NCBI GenBank assembly: GCA_963771835.1
Contig: CAVYVA010000001.1
Location: forward strand, 682,001 to 746,000
DNA: 64,000 bases
Source: CAVQCJ01 sp963771835
GTDB lineage: Bacteria > Actinomycetota > Actinomycetes > Prado026
Direction: 5' to 3'
Shown here: piece by piece, positions 60,244 through 64,000 of the stretch
How the letters are laid out: each line of letters opens with the position of its first letter
Position numbering within the stretch: position 1 is the first letter of the stretch
Notes under the pieces: generated by a model
Database searches by the model: none
What the model saw: the letters and a program-made list of their open reading frames with translations, nothing else
What the model was told of the DNA's origin: nothing
Program-made: the position numbers and the translations under genes

Positions 60244-60950
60244 GACTCGGTCTCGGCCTCCAGGCTCTGGGCGGCGGCCGGCTCGTCCGGGTCGACGGTC
60301 TCGGGGGCCAGCGACGGCGGGACGCGACGCAGCACCAACCACGACAGCAGGGCGGCCACGGCGAACATCGGCCAGCCCAGCAGCAGCGTGCTGACCCCGA
60401 GCGAGACGACGTGGTCGTGCAGGTACAGCGGCACCTGGATGGCCACGCGGATCGCGAACACGCAGAACCAGATCCAGCTCGCCCACCAGTAGGCGCGACG
60501 TCGCGGCGGGTCGGAGTGCCAGCGGAAGCCCTCGCCGATCAGCGGCCCGACCAGGACTCCGAGCAGCGGCCAGCCCACCGCGAGGGAGACCAGGTACGCC
60601 AGCGCATAGCCGATCTGAACGGCGATGCCGAGGACGTAGAAGTTGGCGGCACGACCGGTCCCGATCGCGATCGCCGCGCTGATCCCGACCACCAGCACGC
60701 CGCTGAGCGCCTGCCGGACCGGTTCGTGCCGCGCGAGCCGCACGACCAGGACGACGACGGTGGTGACCAGCGCGCCGGCCAGCGCAGGCCCGAGCTTCTT
60801 GCCGTCGAGGACGTACACGAGCAGGAACACCGTCGACGCGAGGCCGCTGTCCACGATCCCGCGCATGCCACCGACCGCCTCGCGCAGCTCCCACTTCTCG
60901 ACGAGGTCGGCCATCCGATCAGAGCGGTCGGCAGGGCCGGGACCGCTCAC
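60240..60950 (-). CDS. DUF3159 family membrane protein
   Basis: 236 residues with about six membrane helices. MADLVEKWELREAVGGMRGIVDSGLASTVFLLVYVL is the conserved family start, and YWWASWIWFCVFAIRVAIQVPLYLHDHV is in the C-terminal half. Unknown function; regularly found beside trkA and an OB-fold gene in actinomycetes. I use GTG 60950 because it overlaps the OB-fold stop as GTGA; an internal ATG at 60914 is possible. Confidence 0.85.
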   Translation of the reverse strand: MSGPGPADRSDRMADLVEKWELREAVGGMRGIVDSGLASTVFLLVYVLDGKKLGPALAGALVTTVVVLVVRLARHEPVRQALSGVLVVGISAAIAIGTGRAANFYVLGIAVQIGYALAYLVSLAVGWPLLGVLVGPLIGEGFRWHSDPPRRRAYWWASWIWFCVFAIRVAIQVPLYLHDHVVSLGVSTLLLGWPMFAVAALLSWLVLRRVPPSLAPETVDPDEPAAAQSLEAETES

Positions 60951-61363
60951 GCGTGCAGCTCGTACGAGGGGTTGAAGATCACCGGGTTGCCGCTCTGGTA
61001 GGTCACGCGCCCGCGCACCGACAGCGACGTACCCGGACCGATCCCCTGGATCCGCCGCCGGCCGAGCCAGATCAGCCTGATCACTCCGCTGCCGTCGTAG
61101 AGCTCGGCCTCCAGCGCAGGGACGCCGCCGAACGGTCGCAGCGTGAGCGCCCGGATGGTCCCGGACACGCCGACCTGCTCGCCGGCGTGGCACTCGCGGA
61201 CCGGCGTCGAGCCACGGTCGCGGCTGTCCTCCTGGAGCTCCTGGGCGTCGAGCTCCTCGCTGGTGGCCGTCATCCGGTCCAGCAGCCGGGCGAACGCGCC
61301 ACCGCGACGCTCGGGCTCAGGACGCCCGGACCGACGACCCTCGGACTCACGATGCGCGCCCAT
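60947..61363 (-). CDS. OB-fold nucleic-acid-binding domain protein
   Basis: 138 residues. After an Arg/Glu-rich start, the OB fold has VSGTIRALTLRPFGGVPALEAELYDGSGVIRLIWLGRRRIQGIGPGTSLSVRGRVTY, the pattern of single-domain RecG-wedge-like OB proteins. Probably binds single-stranded nucleic acid; target unknown. ATG 61363. First gene of a two-gene unit with DUF3159. Confidence 0.85.
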   Translation of the reverse strand: MGAHRESEGRRSGRPEPERRGGAFARLLDRMTATSEELDAQELQEDSRDRGSTPVRECHAGEQVGVSGTIRALTLRPFGGVPALEAELYDGSGVIRLIWLGRRRIQGIGPGTSLSVRGRVTYQSGNPVIFNPSYELHA

Positions 61364-61431
61364 CCGACAAGGCTAACCTCGCCGGCGCCCGGCGTGGCGC
61401 TGGTCGCGGCCTGGTGCCGATCGGCGATGGC

Positions 61432-62106
61432 TCACTCCTGGAACCGGTAGCCCATCCCGGGCTCGGTGAGCAGGTACCGCGGCCGGCTCGGGTCCGGTTC
61501 GAGCTTGCGGCGCAGCTGGGCCAGGTAGACCCGCAGGTAGTGCGTCTCCCGGGCGTACGCCGGCCCCCAGACCTCCTGCAGGAGCTGGCGCTGGGAGACC
61601 AGCCGACCGCTGTTGCGGACCAGGATCTCCAGCAGGTGCCACTCGGTGGGGGTGAGCCGGACGTCCTGCCCGTCCCGGACCACGCGGCGGGCGGCCAGGT
61701 CGACCGTGAACGCGTCGGTGGTCAGCACCGGGACGTCGGCGTCGACCGACCCGCGGCGCAGCGCCGCCCGCAGCCGGGCCAGCAGCTCGTCCATCCCGAA
61801 CGGCTTGGTGACGTAGTCGTCGGCGCCCAGGTCGAGGGCCTCCACCTTGTCGGAGGAGTCCTGCCGCGCGGAGAGCACGATGATCGGCACCTCGCTCCAG
61901 CCCCGCAGGCCGCGGATGACGTCCATCCCGTCCAGGTCGGGCAGCCCCAGGTCCAGGATCACCACGTCCGGCTGGCGCTCCGCGGCCAGCGCGAGCGCGG
62001 CCCGCCCCCCGGCCGCGACGTCGACCTCGTACTTGCGCGCGCGCAGGTTGATCGCGAGGGCACGGGCGATCTGCGGCTCGTCGTCCACCACCAGCACCCG
62101 GGTCAT
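61432..62106 (-). CDS. kdpE: Two-component response regulator KdpE
   Basis: 224 residues of the OmpR/PhoB class. Receiver with acidic pocket DDE (8-10), phospho-acceptor Asp52 (VILDLGLPDLDG), Thr/Ser in VLSAR and Lys101 (YVTKPFG); a winged-helix effector follows with LTPTEWHLLEILVRNSGRLVSQRQLLQEVWG. It is most like KdpE, which activates the high-affinity K+ ATPase genes. ATG 62106 overlaps the kdpD stop as ATGA. The kdpFABC genes are not in the window. The 68 bp between it and the OB-fold gene hold nothing I can name. Confidence 0.93.
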   Translation of the reverse strand: MTRVLVVDDEPQIARALAINLRARKYEVDVAAGGRAALALAAERQPDVVILDLGLPDLDGMDVIRGLRGWSEVPIIVLSARQDSSDKVEALDLGADDYVTKPFGMDELLARLRAALRRGSVDADVPVLTTDAFTVDLAARRVVRDGQDVRLTPTEWHLLEILVRNSGRLVSQRQLLQEVWGPAYARETHYLRVYLAQLRRKLEPDPSRPRYLLTEPGMGYRFQE

Positions 62107-64000
62107 GCGGCTGCTCCGTCCACGCCGGCGCCGGCGATCGGCAGCGACAGCACCATGGTCAGGCCGCCGCCCGGGGTGTCCTCGGCCCACAGCTGCCCGC
62201 CGGTCGCCTCGGTGAAGCCGCGGGCCACCGCCAGGCCGAGACCCACGCCGGCGCCGGCCGGCACGTCGCCGGACCGCTGGAACGGGGCGAAGATCCGCTC
62301 CTTGTCGGGGTCCGGGACCCCCGGCCCGCGGTCGACCACGCGCAGCTGAACCCGCGACCCGAGCACCGCCCCGGTGAGCCGGACGACGCTGCCCGCACCG
62401 TGCCGGGTGGCGTTCTCGACCAGGTTGGCGACCACCCGCTCGAGCAGTCCGGCGTCGGCGCTGACCAGCGGCAGGCTCTCGGGCACCTGCACGCTGAGCA
62501 GCTCGCGGTGCTCGACGCCGGCCAGGGCGGGCGGCACCACCTCCTCCAGCGAGACCGGCCGCAGCTGCGGCTCGACGGCGCCGGTCTGCAGCCGGCTCAT
62601 GTCCAGCAGGTTGGCCACCAGGTGGTCCAGCCGGTCCGCCGACTCCTCGATCGTCGCCAGCAGCGCCTGCTGGTCCTGCTCGGTCCACTCGACGTCGTCC
62701 AGCCGCAGGCTGGACACCGCGGCCTTGATCCCGGCCAGCGGCGTACGCAGGTCGTGCGACACCGCGGCCAGCAGCGCGGTCCGGATCGCGTGCCCCTCCT
62801 CGAGCCGGCGGGCCTGCTGGGCGCGGGCGGTCAGCCGTTCCCGCTGCAGCACCATCCCGAGCGACGCCGCGAACGCGTCCATCACGCGCCGGTCTCCGGC
62901 GTCGGCGGGCCGGCCGTTCATCAGCACGACGAGGTCGTCCGCCACCGCGAGCTCGACGTCGCTCCCGCCCGGCTCCGGGTACGGCGGCACACCTGCTGCG
63001 GCGACCGGCTGCCAGGCCGAGCCGACGCCCTCGTGCTCGAGCAGCACGGCCGACGACATCGCGAACGTGCTGCGCATGCGTTCCAGCAACGCGGCGGAGT
63101 CGTCGCCACTGCGCAGCGCGCTGCCGGCGAGGGAGGCCAGCGTGGCCGCCTCGGCCTGGCCGCGGGCAGCCTCGTCGGCCCGGCGCGCCGCCAGGTGCAC
63201 GACGCTGGAGACTGCCGCCGCGACGACCAGGAACAGCAGCAGCGCGAACGCGTTCTGCGGCTCGGCGATGGTGAACGTGTGCACCGGCGGGGTGAAGAAG
63301 AAGTTGACGACGAGCGAGCCCACCACGGCACAGGTCAGGGCCGGACCCAGCCCGCCGACGAGGGCCACGCCGACCGTCAGCGTGAGGAACACCAGCAGCA
63401 CGGTCGACAGCGGCGGTCGCAGCCCCAGCAGCGCGAGCAGGCCGACCAGGACGAACGGCCCTCCGGTGGCCAGCCCCCAGCCCCACAGGCGGCGCGGGCC
63501 CGGCGGACCGCCGGGCGGAGCGGTCCACGCGGCCCTCCGTGCCGACGTCCCGGTCTGCGGCCCGGCTCCCTCGGCCCGGTTCACCAGGTGCACGTCGATG
63601 TCGCCCGAGGCCCGCGCGACGGCGGCAGCGAGGTCCTGGCCGGAGCGCACCGCGGGCCGCCGGCTCCGCCGGGTCCCCAGGACGATCTGGGTGGCGTTGG
63701 CCCCGCGGGAGAAGTCCAGCAGCGCGGTGGCGACGTCGCGCCCCACCACCCGGTGGAACGTCCCGCCGAGGCTCTCGACGAGTCCGCGCAGCGCGTCCAG
63801 CCTGGCCGGGACGACCGCGTCGGACCCGTCCAGGGCCGCGACGTGCACCGCGAGCAGCTCGCCGGCGCTGGTCCGCCCCGCGACGCGGGCACCCCGGCGG
63901 ACCAGGACCTCGTCCCCGGCGTCCCCGGCGAGGCCGACCACCACCCGCTCCCGAGTGGCCCACGTCCCGTCGATGCGGTGCTCGGCCCGGTACCGGGCCA
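62103..64000 (-). CDS. kdpD: Osmosensitive K+ sensor histidine kinase KdpD, N-terminus beyond window edge
   Basis: About 632 residues visible. At the right edge the frame reads YRAEHRIDGTWATRERVVVG, the typical link between the N-terminal KdpD domain and the USP domain. The USP-like domain follows, then a DUF4118 membrane block of four helices (LWGWGLATGGPFVLVGLLALLG, CAVVGSLVVNFFFTPPVHTFTI), a GAF-like region, the phosphoacceptor H-box AVSHDLRTPLAGIKAA, and the ATPase domain with NLVENATRHG (N), DRGPGVP (G1) and GVGLGLAVARG (G2). Complete at its 3' end. The N-terminal ATP-binding KdpD domain lies outside. Confidence 0.93.
   Translation of the reverse strand, partial: ARYRAEHRIDGTWATRERVVVGLAGDAGDEVLVRRGARVAGRTSAGELLAVHVAALDGSDAVVPARLDALRGLVESLGGTFHRVVGRDVATALLDFSRGANATQIVLGTRRSRRPAVRSGQDLAAAVARASGDIDVHLVNRAEGAGPQTGTSARRAAWTAPPGGPPGPRRLWGWGLATGGPFVLVGLLALLGLRPPLSTVLLVFLTLTVGVALVGGLGPALTCAVVGSLVVNFFFTPPVHTFTIAEPQNAFALLLFLVVAAAVSSVVHLAARRADEAARGQAEAATLASLAGSALRSGDDSAALLERMRSTFAMSSAVLLEHEGVGSAWQPVAAAGVPPYPEPGGSDVELAVADDLVVLMNGRPADAGDRRVMDAFAASLGMVLQRERLTARAQQARRLEEGHAIRTALLAAVSHDLRTPLAGIKAAVSSLRLDDVEWTEQDQQALLATIEESADRLDHLVANLLDMSRLQTGAVEPQLRPVSLEEVVPPALAGVEHRELLSVQVPESLPLVSADAGLLERVVANLVENATRHGAGSVVRLTGAVLGSRVQLRVVDRGPGVPDPDKERIFAPFQRSGDVPAGAGVGLGLAVARGFTEATGGQLWAEDTPGGGLTMVLSLPIAGAGVDGAAA

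Overview
The window is very GC-rich, with codon third positions almost always G or C, many GTG starts, and GTGA/ATGA start-stop overlaps between adjacent genes. Several genes are typical of Actinomycetes: an Rv2629-type ribosome hibernation factor, DUF3000, DUF3159, HemQ, a Rok7B7-like ROK regulator and PPK2. It is chromosomal DNA from a high-GC actinomycete, and I cannot fix the family from sequence alone. No rRNA, tRNA, CRISPR array, integrase or transposase was found. No stretch longer than about 270 bp lacks an annotated feature; the longest are the xylF leader (50395-50658) and the stretches around 18262-18417 and 19453-19658.

Layout. 1-4632 (minus strand): hibernation factor, acetyl-CoA synthetase and the E1 alpha and E1 beta subunits of a 2-oxoacid dehydrogenase, read away from a perfect inverted repeat that may be a stress operator. 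4690-14481: metabolic and housekeeping genes (SDR, tryptophan 2,3-dioxygenase, aldo/keto reductase, TetR regulator, rsgA, PPK2 kinase, GlsB-like protein, RibD-like reductase, ATP-dependent ligase LigC, a stress-like protein and a DUF202 membrane protein). 14609-24726: accessory-looking DNA with a frameshifted L,D-transpeptidase, a Cys-rich ArsR/SufR-like regulator divergent from folE, a truncated hydrolase beside the relic of a secreted Gly/Asn-rich protein, PAP2, tiny membrane proteins, a Y-X4-D repeat lipoprotein with a permease, a TetR gene with two operators, and a His-rich secreted protein. 24737-29517: LigD-type polymerase, isochorismatase-like hydrolase, msrB, glycolate oxidase, and an AbiEi/DUF559-like gene bounded by two nearly identical hairpins.

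29525-62106 is a long conserved chromosomal block. It holds EamA-hemE-hemG-hemQ (coproporphyrin-dependent heme synthesis), DUF3000, a degenerate response regulator, rnd, fadA-fadB, a membrane metalloprotease, dxs, a xylose block (galM, ROK regulator, xylH, xylG, xylF, a small gene, xylB), acnA, an RNA uridine methyltransferase, a KimA-like K+ permease with two TrkA proteins, DUF3159, an OB-fold protein and kdpE-kdpD, with kdpD running off the right edge. The xylose genes sit between dxs and acnA, as I recall they do in Streptomyces.

A cross-cutting observation is that ten frame breaks in seven otherwise conserved genes (L,D-transpeptidase, LigD polymerase, galM, xylH three times, acnA, the methyltransferase, KimA-like permease twice) can each be repaired by removing one base. 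All are +1, none is a clear long-homopolymer error, and seven can be written as an extra C after a codon ending in G. Consensus error is the default explanation, but the uniform sign and context merit checking. The other leading candidate for something new is the hairpin-bounded nuclease-like gene at 28439-29517.
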